Below, piece after piece: positions 5,355-19,273 of a DNA stretch of 64,000 nucleotides (position 1 is its first letter; each line of letters opens with the position of its first letter). Under the pieces are notes generated by a model. It had not been told where the DNA came from. It ran no database searches and saw only the letters and a program-made list of their open reading frames with translations. The stretch covers positions 165,990,243 through 166,054,242 of the forward strand of contig NC_135714.1 of the NCBI RefSeq assembly GCF_964656455.1, in the 5' to 3' direction. Position numbers and translations under genes: made by a program. This DNA is from Halichoerus grypus (taxonomy: Eukaryota; Chordata; Mammalia; Carnivora; Phocidae).

Positions 5355-8300
5355 GCATGGAAGTCTAAGAGCTAGCGTTCTAACTCGAAGAAACTACACA
5401 GTAGAGAAACCGTGCTTTAGCTACCGTCGACCTCTCTGTGGGCGAAGCAGTTTAGGGTGTACTGTGGCTGAGAGCCTGGGGACATTTTCCATTTTGTAAA
5501 ATCGGGGGAGAGACAGGCCGGTACAGAAGGCAGCTCTCAACTCACATCATGGTTATGGGGCTAGTACCGTTGCCCTGGGTGTGTGTGCAGGCTGAAAGAC
5601 AGCCACCTAACTCAAAGGAAAAACACGGTAGAGAATCCGTGCTTCAGCTCAAACAGCCGCTCCTGAGGGTGGAAGCATTTGGTTGTGTGCGTGCATGAGA
5701 GGACTGCAAGGGAGTCCAAAGTTTCTGCGAGTGAGACTCAGGCCCCAGCAAAAGGCAGAAGACGACTCCCCGTGTGTTTCATTTAGCTAGCACTGCGGCC
5801 CTACTTTTGCATGGAAATCTAATCGCTAGCGTTCTCCCTGGAAGAAACAACACGGTAGAGAAACCGTGCTTTAGCTACCATCCACCTCTCTGAGGGAGGA
5901 AGCACTTTCCAGGCTACCGTGGGTGAGAGCCTGAGGAACGGGTTCCTTACGTGAAACCGAGGGAGAAGGAGTCCGGGCCAGAAGGCTCCTCTCGACTCAG
6001 CTCTTGTTACCTGAAGCTAACACTTCGGCTCCATGTGTGCATAGGAATGCTAAGGGCTCCACACTGATTTGGCAGAAAGAAGCCGCTCAAGAAGCCCAGC
6101 TTCAGCTCGTTCGCCTCTCCACAGGGTGGCAGCATTTTCAAGTCTGCTTGAGTGCAAACCTGGGGAAGGAGTCCCAGCCGAATTCGGAGGGAGAAATAAG
6201 CATGGGCAGAAGGCCCCTATGGACTCAACTCTTGTTTCGGGAAACTAGATCGGCTCTCCCGTGTGTGCGTGGAGTCCTCAGTGCCATCCACGCAACGCAA
6301 AGGAACAAAACTGTAGAGAACCCGTGCCTCAGCAAAGATCGCCCTTCCTGAGCGTGCACTTCATCTATTGTGTGTTTTTGTGAAAGCATGAGAAATGGAA
6401 CCTAAACGTAACTCGGAGTGAGAAGCAGGCCTGGAAGGAAGGCTGCTGTCGACTCACCTCTTGTTTGAGGAGATTAGCACTGCTGTACCCTGTGTGCCTG
6501 GATGCCTAGTTCCCAGGCTACTAACACCAAGAATCAATCCTCTAGAGTGACTGCGCTTGAGTTAACATTGCCGTTCCTGAAGCAGGAGGAATTTGACCCT
6601 GCTCGTGTACGAGAGACCGGGGAAAGGGTCCCAGACGTGAAATGGAGTGAGAAACAGGCCGGTGCGGAAGGCAGCTCTCAAGTCACCTCTGGTTGATGAG
6701 GCTAGTGCCCTTGCCCCGGGGGTGCCTGCAGGCCTAAAGCCAACCACCTAACTCAAAGGAACAACTCTGTAGGGAATTCCTGCTTCGGCTAAAAGAGCCA
6801 TGCCTCAGGGTGGACGCATTTTGCTGTGTGCATGCGTGAGCGCACTGCAAGTGAGTCCAAAAGCATTTTCCTTGTGAGACCCAGGCCCCGGAAGAAGCCA
6901 GAACACGACTCCCCACTTGCTCCATGAAGCTAGGACTGCGGCCCCACTTTTGCATGGAAGTCTAACAGCTAGCTTTCTAACTCGGAGAAACAACACTGTA
7001 GAGAAACCGTGCTTTAGCTACCGTCGACCTCTCTGTGGGCGAAGCAGTTTAGGGTGTACTGTGGCTGAGAGCCTGGGGACGGTTTCCATTTCATCATATC
7101 GGGGGAGAGACAGGCTGGCACATAAGGCAGATCTGAACTCACTACATGGTTATGGGGCTAGTTCCGTTGCCCCGTGGGTGTGTGCAGGCTTAAACACAGC
7201 CACCTAACTCGAAGGAAAAACTCGGTAGAGAGCCTGTGCTGCAGGTAAAAGAGCTGCTCCTGAGGGTGCAAGCATTTTGTTGTGTGCGTGCGTGAGAGCA
7301 CTGCAAGGGAGTCCAAAGCTTTTTGCGAGTGAGACTCAGGCCCCAGCGAAAGGCAGAACACGACTCCCCATGTGTTTCATCACGCTAGCACGGCAGCCCC
7401 ACTTTTGCATGGAAGTCTAATAGCTAGCGTTCTAACTCGAAGAAACAACACTGTAGAGAAGCCGTGCTTTAGCTACCGTCGACCTCTGTGTGGGCGAAGC
7501 AGTTTAGGGTGTACTGTGGCTGAGAGCCCTGGGACGGTTTCAATATCGTAATATCGGGGAGAGACAGGCCGGTACAGAAGGCAGCTCTCAAATCACATCA
7601 TGGTTATGGGGCTAGTACCATTGCCCAGGGTGTGTGTGCAGGCTTAAACACAGCCACCTAACTCGAAGGAAAAACTCGGTTGAGAGCCTGTGCTGCAGGT
7701 AAAACAGCTGCTCCTGAGGGTGGCAGCATTTTGTTGTGTGCGTGCGTGAGAGCACTGCAAGGGAGTCCAGACCCATTTTCCGTGTGGGACTCAGGCCCCG
7801 GCAGAAGACAGAACACGACTCCCCACTTGTTTCATGAAGCTAGCACTGCGGCCCCACTTTTGCATGGAAGTCTAATAGCAAGCGTTCTTTATTATTATTA
7901 TTATTAAATGTTTTTATTGTTATGTTAATCCCCATACATTACATCATTAGTTTTAGATATAGTGTTCCATGATTCATTGTTTGTGCATATCACCCAGTGC
8001 TCCATGCAGATCGTGCCCTGCTCAATACCCATCACCAGGCTAACCCATCCTCCCACCCCCCTCCCCTCTAGAACCCTCAGTTTGTTTTTCAGAGTCCATC
8101 GTCTCTCATGGTTCTTTTCCCCCTCCGATTTTCCCCCCTTCATTCTTCCCCTCCTGCTACATTCTTCTTCTTCTTTTTTTCTTTCTTAACATATATTGCA
8201 TTATTTGTTTCAGAGGTACAGATCTGAGATTCAACAGTCTTGCACAATTCACAGCGCTTACCAGAACACATACCCTCCCCAGTGTCCAACACCCAGTGAC

Positions 8301-10678
8301 CCCATCCCTCCCACCCCAGCCCCCACTCCAGCAACCCTCAGTTTGTTTCCTGAGATTAAGAATTCCTCATATCAGTGAGGTCATATGATACATGTCTTTC
8401 TCTGTTTGACTTATTTCGCTCAGCATGATACCCTCCAGTTCCATCCACGTCGTTGCAGAGGGCAAGATCTCATTCCTTTTGATGGCTGCATAATATTCCA
8501 TTGTATATATATATATATATATACCCCCTCTTCTTTATCCATTCATCTGTTGGTGGACATCTTGGCTCTTTCCACAGTTTGGCTATTGTGGACATTAATA
8601 GCAAGCGTTCTAACTCGGAGAAACAACACTGAAGAGAAACCGTGCTTTAGCTACCGACGACCTCTGTGTGGGAGGAAGCAGTTTAGGGTGTACGGTGGGT
8701 GAGAGCCTGGGGACGGGTTCCGTTTCCTAAAATCGAGGGAGAGACAGCCCGGAGAGAAGGCAGCTCTCAACTCACACCATGGTTATGGGGCTAGTACCGT
8801 TGCCCCGGGTGTGTGTGCAGGCTTCATGAAAACCGCCTAACTCGAAGGAAAAACTCGCTGGAGAATCCATGCTTCAGCTAAAAGAGCCGCTCTTGAAGGT
8901 GGAAGCATTATGTTGTGTGCGTGCATGAGAGCCCTGCAAGGGAGTCCAAAGCTTTTTGTGAGTGAGCCTCAGGCCCCAGCAGAAGGCAGAACACGACTCC
9001 CCATGTGTTTCATCACGCTAGCACGGCAGCCCCACTTTTGCATGGAAGTCTAACAGCTAGTGTTCTAACTCGAAGAAACAACACTGTAGAGAAACCCTGC
9101 TTTAGCTACCGTCGACCTCTAGATGGAGGAAGTATTACACGGAGTACCGTGGCTGAGAGCCTGGGGAACGGGTTCCATACGTGAAACCAAGGGAGAAATA
9201 GGTCCGGGCAGAAGGCACCTCTGGACTCAGCTCTTGCTACCTGAAGCTAACACTACTGCTCCATGTGTGCTTGGAATGCTATGTGGTCGACACTGACTGG
9301 GAAGAAACAAGCCTGTCAAGAATCCCAGGTGCAGCTCATTCGCCTACCAGACTACTAACACCAAGAATCAATGCTGTAGCTTTACTGCGCTTTAGCTAAC
9401 ATTGCAGTTCCTGAAGCCGCAGGAGTTGTATAGTGTTCGTGTATGAGAGACCGGGGAAAGGGTCCCATACGTGAAATGGAGTGAGAAACAGGCCGGTGCG
9501 GAAGGCAGCTCTCAACTCACCTCTTGTTTATGAGGCCAGTACCCTTGCCCCGTGTGTTCCTGCAGGCCATAAGCCAACCGCCTAACTCAAAGGAACAACT
9601 CTGTAGAGAATTCCTGCTTCGGCTAAAAGAGCCATGCCTCAGGGTGGACGCATTGTGTGGTGTGCATGCGGGAGTGCACAGCAAGTGAGTCCAAAAGCAT
9701 TTTCCTTGTGAGACCCAGGCCCCAGAAGAAGCCAGAACACGACTCCCCACTTGCTCCATGAATCTAATACTGCGGCCCCACTTTTGCATGGAAGTCTGAT
9801 AGTTAGCTTTCTAAGTCGAAGAAACAACACTGTAGAGAAACCGTGCTTTAGCTACCGTCGACCTCTCTGAGGGCGAAGCAGTTTAGGGTGTACCGAGGTT
9901 GGGAGCCCTGGGACGGTTTCAATACCATAATATCGGTGGAGGGACAGGCCGGCACAGAAGGCAGCTCTCAACTCACATCATGGTTATGGGGCTACTACCG
10001 TTGCCCAGGGTGTGTGTGCAGGCTTAAACACAGCCACCTAACTCGAAGGAAAAACTCGGTAGAGAGCCTGTGCTGCAGGTAAAACAGCTGCTCCTGAGGG
10101 TGGAAGCATTTTGTTGTGTGCGTGCGTGAGAGCACTGCAAGGGAGTCCAAAGCTTTCTGCGAGTGAGACTCAGGCCCCAGCGAAAGGCAGAACACCACTC
10201 CCCATGTGTTTCATCAAGCTAGCACGGCAGCGCCACTTTTCAGGGAAGTCTAATAGCTAGCGTTCTAAGTCGAAGAAACAACACTGTAGAGAAGCCGTGC
10301 TTTAGCTACCGTCGACCTCTGTGTGGGCGAAGCAGTTTAGGGTGTACTGTGGCTGGCAGCCTGGGGACGGTTTCCATTTCGGAATATAGGGGGAGAGACA
10401 GTCCGGTACAGAAGGCAGCTCTCAACTCACTACATGCTTAAGGGGCTAGTTCCGTTGCCCCGTGGGTGTGTGCAGGCTTAAAGACAGCCACTTAACTCGA
10501 AGGAAAAACTCGGTAGGGAATCCGAGCTGCAGGTAAAACAGCTGCTCCTAAGGGTGGAAGCCTTTTGTTGTGTGCGTGCGTGAGAGCACTGCAAGGGAGT
10601 CCAAAGCATTTTGCGAGTGAGACTCAGGCCCCAGCGAAAGGCAGAACACGACTCCCCATGTGTTTTACCAAGCTAGCA
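5339..10678 (+). repeat. Higher-order unit 2, 5340 bp, (TA)10
   Basis: This unit is almost identical to unit 1. The differences I noticed are subunit 11 (TGTTGTGTGCG instead of TGTCGTGGGCG), A in place of the unit-1 L1 base G2596, and one additional TA. No gene is seen. Confidence 0.95.
7889..8595 (-). mobile_element. LINE-1 3' end, unit 2 (707 bp)
   Basis: Same insertion as in unit 1, flanked by 16-bp duplications at 7873-7888 and 8596-8611. TA tract 8504-8523 (n = 10). Confidence 0.96.
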
Positions 10679-13228
10679 CGGCAGCCCCACATTTGCATGG
10701 AAGTCTAAGAGCTAGCGTTCTAACTCGAAGAAACTACACAGTAGAGAAACCGTGCTTTAGCTACCGTCGACCTCTCTGTGGGCGAAGCAGTTTAGGGTGT
10801 ACTGTGGCTGAGAGCCTGGGGACATTTTCCATTTTGTAAAATCGGGGGAGAGACAGGCCGGTACAGAAGGCAGCTCTCAACTCACATCATGGTTATGGGG
10901 CTAGTACCGTTGCCCTGGGTGTGTGTGCAGGCTGAAAGACAGCCACCTAACTCAAAGGAAAAACACGGTAGAGAATCCGTGCTTCAGCTCAAACAGCCGC
11001 TCCTGAGGGTGGAAGCATTTGGTTGTGTGCGTGCATGAGAGGACTGCAAGGGAGTCCAAAGTTTCTGCGAGTGAGACTCAGGCCCCAGCAAAAGGCAGAA
11101 GACGACTCCCCGTGTGTTTCATTTAGCTAGCACTGCGGCCCTACTTTTGCATGGAAATCTAATCGCTAGCGTTCTCCCTGGAAGAAACAACACGGTAGAG
11201 AAACCGTGCTTTAGCTACCATCCACCTCTCTGAGGGAGGAAGCACTTTCCAGGCTACCGTGGGTGAGAGCCTGAGGAACGGGTTCCTTACGTGAAACCGA
11301 GGGAGAAGGAGTCCGGGCCAGAAGGCTCCTCTCGACTCAGCTCTTGTTACCTGAAGCTAACACTTCGGCTCCATGTGTGCATAGGAATGCTAAGGGCTCC
11401 ACACTGATTTGGCAGAAAGAAGCCGCTCAAGAAGCCCAGCTTCAGCTCGTTCGCCTCTCCACAGGGTGGCAGCATTTTCAAGTCTGCTTGAGTGCAAACC
11501 TGGGGAAGGAGTCCCAGCCGAATTCGGAGGGAGAAATAAGCATGGGCAGAAGGCCCCTATGGACTCAACTCTTGTTTCGGGAAACTAGATCGGCTCTCCC
11601 GTGTGTGCGTGGAGTCCTCAGTGCCATCCACGCAACGCAAAGGAACAAAACTGTAGAGAACCCGTGCCTCAGCAAAGATCGCCCTTCCTGAGCGTGCACT
11701 TCATCTATTGTGTGTTTTTGTGAAAGCATGAGAAATGGAACCTAAACGTAACTCGGAGTGAGAAGCAGGCCTGGAAGGAAGGCTGCTGTCGACTCACCTC
11801 TTGTTTGAGGAGATTAGCACTGCTGTACCCTGTGTGCCTGGATGCCTAGTTCCCAGGCTACTAACACCAAGAATCAATCCTCTAGAGTGACTGCGCTTGA
11901 GTTAACATTGCCGTTCCTGAAGCAGGAGGAATTTGACCCTGCTCGTGTACGAGAGACCGGGGAAAGGGTCCCAGACGTGAAATGGAGTGAGAAACAGGCC
12001 GGTGCGGAAGGCAGCTCTCAAGTCACCTCTGGTTGATGAGGCTAGTGCCCTTGCCCCGGGGGTGCCTGCAGGCCTAAAGCCAACCACCTAACTCAAAGGA
12101 ACAACTCTGTAGGGAATTCCTGCTTCGGCTAAAAGAGCCATGCCTCAGGGTGGACGCATTTTGCTGTGTGCATGCGTGAGCGCACTGCAAGTGAGTCCAA
12201 AAGCATTTTCCTTGTGAGACCCAGGCCCCGGAAGAAGCCAGAACACGACTCCCCACTTGCTCCATGAAGCTAGGACTGCGGCCCCACTTTTGCATGGAAG
12301 TCTAACAGCTAGCTTTCTAACTCGGAGAAACAACACTGTAGAGAAACCGTGCTTTAGCTACCGTCGACCTCTCTGTGGGCGAAGCAGTTTAGGGTGTACT
12401 GTGGCTGAGAGCCTGGGGACGGTTTCCATTTCATCATATCGGGGGAGAGACAGGCTGGCACATAAGGCAGATCTGAACTCACTACGTGGTTATGGGGCTA
12501 GTTCCGTTGCCCCGTGGGTGTGTGCAGGCTTAAACACAGCCACCTAACTCGAAGGAAAAACTCGGTAGAGAGCCTGTGCTGCAGGTAAAAGAGCTGCTCC
12601 TGAGGGTGCAAGCATTTTGTTGTGTGCGTGCGTGAGAGCACTGCAAGGGAGTCCAAAGCTTTTTGCGAGTGAGACTCAGGCCCCAGCGAAAGGCAGAACA
12701 CGACTCCCCATGTGTTTCATCACGCTAGCACGGCAGCCCCACTTTTGCATGGAAGTCTAATAGCTAGCGTTCTAACTCGAAGAAACAACACTGTAGAGAA
12801 GCCGTGCTTTAGCTACCGTCGACCTCTGTGTGGGCGAAGCAGTTTAGGGTGTACTGTGGCTGAGAGCCCTGGGACGGTTTCAATATCGTAATATCGGGGA
12901 GAGACAGGCCGGTACAGAAGGCAGCTCTCAAATCACATCATGGTTATGGGGCTAGTACCATTGCCCAGGGTGTGTGTGCAGGCTTAAACACAGCCACCTA
13001 ACTCGAAGGAAAAACTCGGTTGAGAGCCTGTGCTGCAGGTAAAACAGCTGCTCCTGAGGGTGGCAGCATTTTGTTGTGTGCGTGCGTGAGAGCACTGCAA
13101 GGGAGTCCAGACCCATTTTCCGTGTGGGACTCAGGCCCCGGCAGAAGACAGAACACGACTCCCCACTTGTTTCATGAAGCTAGCACTGCGGCCCCACTTT
13201 TGCATGGAAGTCTAATAGCAAGCGTTCT

Positions 13229-13931
13229 TTATTATTATTATTATTAAATGTTTTTATTGTTATGTTAATCCCCATACATTACATCATTAGTTTTAGATAT
13301 AGTGTTCCATGATTCATTGTTTGTGCATATCACCCAGTGCTCCATGCAGATCGTGCCCTGCTCAATACCCATCACCAGGCTAACCCATCCTCCCACCCCC
13401 CTCCCCTCTAGAACCCTCAGTTTGTTTTTCAGAGTCCATCGTCTCTCATGGTTCTTTTCCCCCTCCGATTTTCCCCCCTTCATTCTTCCCCTCCTGCTAC
13501 ATTCTTCTTCTTCTTTTTTTCTTTCTTAACATATATTGCATTATTTGTTTCAGAGGTACAGATCTGAGATTCAACAGTCTTGCACAATTCACAGCGCTTA
13601 CCAGAACACATACCCTCCCCAGTGTCCAACACCCAGTGACCCCATCCCTCCCACCCCAGCCCCCACTCCAGCAACCCTCAGTTTGTTTCCTGAGATTAAG
13701 AATTCCTCATATCAGTGAGGTCATATGATACATGTCTTTCTCTGTTTGACTTATTTCGCTCAGCATGATACCCTCCAGTTCCATCCACGTCGTTGCAGAG
13801 GGCAAGATCTCATTCCTTTTGATGGCTGCATAATATTCCATTGTATATATATATATATACCCCCTCTTCTTTATCCATTCATCTGTTGGTGGACATCTTG
13901 GCTCTTTCCACAGTTTGGCTATTGTGGACAT
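13229..13931 (-). mobile_element. LINE-1 3' end, unit 3 (703 bp)
   Basis: Same insertion, with duplications at 13213-13228 and 13932-13947. TA tract 13844-13859 (n = 8), the length that keeps the ORF2 remnant in frame. Confidence 0.96.
13707..13931 (-). pseudogene. L1 ORF2 C-terminus, frame open (unit 3)
   Basis: Seventy-four codons plus the TGA stop are open from the L1 truncation point. Recognisable parts are STIAKLWKEPRCP, DEWIKK, TMEYYAAIKRNEI and TWMELEGIMLSE, in the order seen at the C-terminus of mammalian L1 ORF2p. The (TA)8 tract adds a short YIYIY stretch before TMEYY. An ATG happens to occur at the truncation point (13931-13929), but nothing suggests expression. The conserved endonuclease, reverse transcriptase and Cys-rich cores are all absent. 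Confidence 0.9.
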
Positions 13932-16900
13932 TAATAGCAAGCGTTCTAACTCGGAGAAACAACACTGAAGAGAAACCGTGCTTTAGCTACCGACGACCTC
14001 TGTGTGGGAGGAAGCAGTTTAGGGTGTACGGTGGGTGAGAGCCTGGGGACGGGTTCCGTTTCCTAAAATCGAGGGAGAGACAGCCCGGAGAGAAGGCAGC
14101 TCTCAACTCACACCATGGTTATGGGGCTAGTACCGTTGCCCCGGGTGTGTGTGCAGGCTTCATGAAAACCGCCTAACTCGAAGGAAAAACTCGCTGGAGA
14201 ATCCATGCTTCAGCTAAAAGAGCCGCTCTTGAAGGTGGAAGCATTATGTTGTGTGCGTGCATGAGAGCCCTGCAAGGGAGTCCAAAGCTTTTTGTGAGTG
14301 AGCCTCAGGCCCCAGCAGAAGGCAGAACACGACTCCCCATGTGTTTCATCACGCTAGCACGGCAGCCCCACTTTTGCATGGAAGTCTAACAGCTAGTGTT
14401 CTAACTCGAAGAAACAACACTGTAGAGAAACCCTGCTTTAGCTACCGTCGACCTCTAGATGGAGGAAGTATTACACGGAGTACCGTGGCTGAGAGCCTGG
14501 GGAACGGGTTCCATACGTGAAACCAAGGGAGAAATAGGTCCGGGCAGAAGGCACCTCTGGACTCAGCTCTTGCTACCTGAAGCTAACACTACTGCTCCAT
14601 GTGTGCTTGGAATGCTATGTGCTCGACACTGACTGGGAAGAAACAAGCCTGTCAAGAATCCCAGGTGCAGCTCATTCGCCTACCAGACTACTAACACCAA
14701 GAATCAATGCTGTAGCTTTACTGCGCTTTAGCTAACATTGCAGTTCCTGAAGCCGCAGGAGTTGTATAGTGTTCGTGTATGAGAGACCGGGGAAAGGGTC
14801 CCATACGTGAAATGGAGTGAGAAACAGGCCGGTGCGGAAGGCAGCTCTCAACTCACCTCTTGTTTATGAGGCCAGTACCCTTGCCCCGTGTGTTCCTGCA
14901 GGCCATAAGCCAACCGCCTAACTCAAAGGAACAACTCTGTAGAGAATTCCTGCTTCGGCTAAAAGAGCCATGCCTCAGGGTGGACGCATTGTGTGGTGTG
15001 CATGCGGGAGTGCACAGCAAGTGAGTCCAAAAGCATTTTCCTTGTGAGACCCAGGCCCCAGAAGAAGCCAGAACACGACTCCCCACTTGCTCCATGAATC
15101 TAATACTGCGGCCCCACTTTTGCATGGAAGTCTGATAGTTAGCTTTCTAAGTCGAAGAAACAACACTGTAGAGAAACCGTGCTTTAGCTACCGTCGACCT
15201 CTCTGAGGGCGAAGCAGTTTAGGGTGTACTGAGGTTGGGAGCCCTGGGACGGTTTCAATACCATAATATCGGTGGAGGGACAGGCCGGCACAGAAGGCAG
15301 CTCTCAACTCACATCATGGTTATGGGGCTACTACCGTTGCCCAGGGTGTGTGTGCAGGCTTAAACACAGCCACCTAACTCGAAGGAAAAACTCGGTAGAG
15401 AGCCTGTGCTGCAGGTAAAACAGCTGCTCCTGAGGGTGGAAGCATTTTGTTGTGTGCGTGCGTGAGAGCACTGCAAGGGAGTCCAAAGCTTTCTGCGAGT
15501 GAGACTCAGGCCCCAGCGAAAGGCAGAACACCACTCCCCATGTGTTTCATCAAGCTAGCACGGCAGCGCCACTTTTCAGGGAAGTCTAATAGCTAGCGTT
15601 CTAAGTCGAAGAAACAACACTGTAGAGAAGCCGTGCTTTAGCTACCGTCGACCTCTGTGTGGGCGAAGCAGTTTAGGGTGTACTGTGGCTGGCAGCCTGG
15701 GGACGGTTTCCATTTCGGAATATAGGGGGAGAGACAGTCCGGTACAGAAGGCAGCTCTCAACTCACTACATGCTTAAGGGGCTAGTTCCGTTGCCCCGTG
15801 GGTGTGTGCAGGCTTAAAGACAGCCACTTAACTCGAAGGAAAAACTCGGTAGGGAATCCGAGCTGCAGGTAAAACAGCTGCTCCTAAGGGTGGAAGCCTT
15901 TTGTTGTGTGCGTGCGTGAGAGCACTGCAAGGGAGTCCAAAGCATTTTGCGAGTGAGACTCAGGCCCCAGCGAAAGGCAGAACACGACTCCCCATGTGTT
16001 TTACCAAGCTAGCACGGCAGCCCCACATTTGCATGGAAGTCTAAGAGCTAGCGTTCTAACTCGAAGAAACTACACAGTAGAGAAACCATGCTTTAGCTAC
16101 CGTCGACCTCTCTGTGGGCGAAGCAGTTTAGGGTGTACTGTGGCTGAGAGCCTGGGGACATTTTCCATTTTGTAAAATCGGGGGAGAGACAGGCCGGTAC
16201 AGAAGGCAGCTCTCAACTCACATCATGGTTATGGGGCTAGTACCGTTGCCCTGGGTGTGTGTGCAGGCTGAAAGACAGCCACCTAACTCAAAGGAAAAAC
16301 ACGGTAGAGAATCCGTGCTTCAGCTCAAACAGCCGCTCCTGAGGGTGGAAGCATTTGGTTGTGTGCGTGCATGAGAGGACTGCAAGGGAGTCCAAAGTTT
16401 CTGCGAGTGAGACTCAGGCCCCAGCAAAAGGCAGAAGACGACTCCCCGTGTGTTTCATTTAGCTAGCACTGCGGCCCTACTTTTGCATGGAAATCTAATC
16501 GCTAGCGTTCTCCCTGGAAGAAACAACACGGTAGAGAAACCGTGCTTTAGCTACCATCCACCTCTCTGAGGGAGGAAGCACTTTCCAGGCTACCGTGGGT
16601 GAGAGCCTGAGGAACGGGTTCCTTACGTGAAACCGAGGGAGAAGGAGTCCGGGCGAGAAGGCTCCTCTCGACTCAGCTCTTGTTACCTGAAGCTAACACT
16701 TCGGCTCCATGTGTGCATAGGAATGCTAAGGGCTCCACACTGATTTGGCAGAAAGAAGCCGCTCAAGAAGCCCAGCTTCAGCTCGTTCGCCTCTCCACAG
16801 GGTGGCAGCATTTTCAAGTCTGCTTGAGTGCAAACCTGGGGAAGGAGTCCCAGCCGAATTCGGAGGGAGAAATAAGCATGGGCAGAAGGCCCCTATGGAC

Positions 16901-18564
16901 TCAACTCTTGTTTCGGGAAACTAGATCGGCTCTCCCGTGTGTGCGTGGAGTCCTCAGTGCCATCCACGCAACGCAAAGGAACAAAACTGTAGAGAACCCG
17001 TGCCTCAGCAAAGATCGCCCTTCCTGAGCGTGCACTTCATCTGTTGTGTGTTTTTGTGAAAGCATGAGAAATGGAACCTAAACGTAACTCGGAGTGAGAA
17101 GCAGGCCTGGAAGGAAGGCTGCTGTCGACTCACCTCTTGTTTGAGGAGATTAGCACTGCTGTACCCTGTGTGCCTGGATGCCTAGTTCCCAGGCTACTAA
17201 CACCAAGAATCAATCCTCTAGAGTGACTGCGCTTGAGTTAACATTGCCGTTCCTGAAGCAGGAGGAATTTGACCCTGCTCGTGTACGAGAGACCGGGGAA
17301 AGGGTCCCAGACGTGAAATGGAGTGAGAAACAGGCCGGTGCGGAAGGCAGCTCTCAAGTCACCTCTGGTTGATGAGGCTAGTGCCCTTGCCCCGGGGGTG
17401 CCTGCAGGCCTAAAGCCAACCACCTAACTCAAAGGAACAACTCTGTAGGGAATTCCTGCTTCGGCTAAAAGAGCCATGCCTCAGGGTGGACGCATTTTGC
17501 TGTGTGCATGCGTGAGCGCACTGCAAGTGAGTCCAAAAGCATTTTCCTTGTGAGACCCAGGCCCCGGAAGAAGCCAGAACACGACTCCCCACTTGCTCCA
17601 TGAAGCTAGGACTGCGGCCCCACTTTTGCATGGAAGTCTAACAGCTAGCTTTCTAACTCGGAGAAACAACACTGTAGAGAAACCGTGCTTTAGCTACCGT
17701 CGACCTCTCTGTGGGCGAAGCAGTTTAGGGTGTACTGTGGCTGAGAGCCTGGGGACGGTTTCCATTTCATCATATCGGGGGAGAGACAGGCTGGCACATA
17801 AGGCAGATCTGAACTCACTACATGGTTATGGGGCTAGTTCCGTTGCCCCGTGGGTGTGTGCAGGCTTAAACACAGCCACCTAACTCGAAGGAAAAACTCG
17901 GTAGAGAGCCTGTGCTGCAGGTAAAAGAGCTGCTCCTGAGGGTGCAAGCATTTTGTTGTGTGCGTGCCTGAGAGCAGTGCAAGGGAGTCCAAAGCATTTT
18001 GCGAGTGAGACTCAGGCCCCAGCGAAAGGCAGAACACGACTCCCCATGTGTTTCATCACGCTAGCACGGCAGCCCCACTTTTGCATGGAAGTCTAATAGC
18101 TAGCGTTCTAACTCGAAGAAACAACACTGTAGAGAAGCCGTGCTTTAGCTACCGTCGACCTCTGTGTGGGCGAAGCAGTTTAGGGTGTACTGTGGCTGAG
18201 AGCCCTGGGACGGTTTCAATATCGTAATATCGGGGAGAGACAGGCCGGTACAGAAGGCAGCTCTCAAATCACATCATGGTTATGGGGCTAGTACCATTGC
18301 CCAGGGTGTGTGTGCAGGCTTAAACACAGCCACCTAACTCGAAGGAAAAACTCGGTTGAGAGCCTGTGCTGCAGGTAAAACAGCTGCTCCTGAGGGTGGC
18401 AGCATTTTGTTGTGTGCGTGCGTGAGAGCACTGCAAGGGAGTCCAGACCCATTTTCCGTGTGGGACTCAGGCCCCGGCAGAAGACAGAACACGACTCCCC
18501 ACTTGTTTCATGAAGCTAGCACTGCGGCCCCACTTTTGCATGGAAGTCTAATAGCAAGCGTTCT

Positions 18565-19273
18565 TTATTATTATTATTATTAAATGTTTTTATTGTTATG
18601 TTAATCCCCATACATTACATCATTAGTTTTAGATATAGTGTTCCATGATTCATTGTTTGTGCATATCACCCAGTGCTCCATGCAGATCGTGCCCTGCTCA
18701 ATACCCATCACCAGGCTAACCCATCCTCCCACCCCCCTCCCCTCTAGAACCCTCAGTTTGTTTTTCAGAGTCCATCGTCTCTCATGGTTCTTTTCCCCCT
18801 CCGATTTTCCCCCCTTCATTCTTCCCCTCCTGCTACATTCTTCTTCTTCTTTTTTTCTTTCTTAACATATATTGCATTATTTGTTTCAGAGGAACAGATC
18901 TGAGATTCAACAGTCTTGCACAATTCACAGCGCTTACCAGAACACATACCCTCCCCAGTGTCCAACACCCAGTGACCCCATCCCTCCCACCCCAGCCCCC
19001 ACTCCAGCAACCCTCAGTTTGTTTCCTGAGATTAAGAATTCCTCATATCAGTGAGGTCATATGATACATGTCTTTCTCTGTTTGACTTATTTCGCTCAGC
19101 ATGATACCCTCCAGTTCCATCCACGTCGTTGCAGAGGGCAAGATCTCATTCCTTTTGATGGCTGCATAATATTCCATTGTATATATATATATATATATAT
19201 ACCCCCTCTTCTTTATCCATTCATCTGTTGGTGGACATCTTGGCTCTTTCCACAGTTTGGCTATTGTGGACAT
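18565..19273 (-). mobile_element. LINE-1 3' end, unit 4 (709 bp)
   Basis: Same insertion, with duplications at 18549-18564 and 19274-19289. TA tract 19180-19201 (n = 11), three repeats longer than unit 3, so the frame is again open. Confidence 0.96.
19043..19273 (-). pseudogene. L1 ORF2 C-terminus, frame open with (TA)11 (unit 4)
   Basis: Three extra TA repeats add two residues (Ile-Tyr) relative to unit 3, so the frame is restored by chance. Confidence 0.88.

Larger units (their letters stand above)
10679..16014 (+). repeat. Higher-order unit 3, 5336 bp, (TA)8
   Basis: It shares CTATTGTG in subunit 5 and GGGCCAGAAGG in subunit 3 with units 1-2. In subunit 15 it has GTGCTCGAC instead of GTGGTCGAC, which removes a GTCGAC site, and in subunit 17 TACTGAGG instead of TACCGAGG. 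A private G appears in ACTACGTGG near 12486. No gene is seen. Confidence 0.95.
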
